A DNA stretch of 64,000 nt, from the NCBI RefSeq assembly GCF_018704125.1, contig NZ_JAGTIS010000001.1:310001-374000 (forward strand), in the 5' to 3' direction. Positions within the stretch are counted from its first letter, which is position 1. Each line of letters starts with the position of its first letter. The translations under genes were made by a program, and so were the position numbers. Shown piece by piece: positions 63,774 through 64,000 of the stretch. A model generated the notes under the pieces. That model saw nothing but the letters and a program-made list of their open reading frames with translations, was not told the DNA's origin and made no database searches. This DNA is from Metapseudomonas boanensis. GTDB lineage: Bacteria > Pseudomonadota > Gammaproteobacteria > Pseudomonadales > Pseudomonadaceae.

Positions 63774-64000
<227 letters not shown>

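Overview
The window looks like a high-GC Pseudomonas chromosome, probably of the P. aeruginosa/mendocina/alcaligenes side of the genus. The clearest taxonomic markers are the lipase-specific foldase next to a class I lipase at the right end, the MoxR-DUF58-TgpA operon, an HBM-type chemoreceptor and the CopR/CopS copper genes. The identification rests on reading protein families, not on a database search. No rRNA, tRNA or CRISPR array was seen.

Layout. (1) 1-6.7 kb: a metabolic block on the + strand: the end of a phosphoketolase, a beta-CASP metallo-hydrolase, a frameshifted cyclopropane fatty acid synthase, an ABC1/UbiB-like kinase and an archaeal-type S-adenosylmethionine synthetase. (2) 6.8-8.8 kb: a lemA-TPM-TPM envelope operon on the - strand. 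(3) 8.8-41 kb: a large copper island. It has a Met-rich periplasmic protein, a divergent orphan copy of CopR, a cusCBA-type RND efflux operon, a dead OprD-family porin carrying a group II intron, a cupredoxin/LolA-like/SRPBCC operon, and a copA-copB-cytochrome c-DUF411 operon. It continues with a bufferin (bufABC) peptide cluster, then copZ, dsbG and a P1B-ATPase with DUF2933 and cupredoxin genes, then copRS, an AraC regulator and a sterol desaturase-like protein. (4) 41-45.5 kb: mobile debris: a truncated antitoxin behind a 16-bp palindrome, a decayed IS5-family element, and a prophage control region (S24 repressor, Cro, operators) with unknown genes. (5) 46-64 kb: an ordinary core-like backbone: flavin reductase, P-type IIA ATPase, two chemoreceptors, MoxR/DUF58/TgpA, CHAD protein, thioesterase, Mpo1-like protein, TatD, MltF, DoxX, Lif and lipase.

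The copper genes appear to be one regulon. Eight sites resembling TTACAnnnnnGTAA lie in front of the orphan regulator, cus, the DUF2790 gene, copA, the ptrA-like/bufA divergent pair, two cupredoxins and copR. The products cover efflux across both membranes (CusCBA), periplasmic Cu(I) oxidation (CopA), outer-membrane functions (CopB), periplasmic chelation (bufferin, Met/His-rich proteins, cupredoxins) and thiol repair (DsbG).

The strongest oddities are: a full-length P1B-ATPase altered at almost every catalytic motif, including Asp to Asn in DKTGT; a group II intron reverse transcriptase with YADV in place of YADD; an orphan CopR paralogue with degraded receiver residues; three small copper-linked proteins sharing an AxGGx(D/E)R mature N-terminus; a cupredoxin stopped by TGG to TGA; and a string of frameshifts at G/C or A runs confined to the accessory half.
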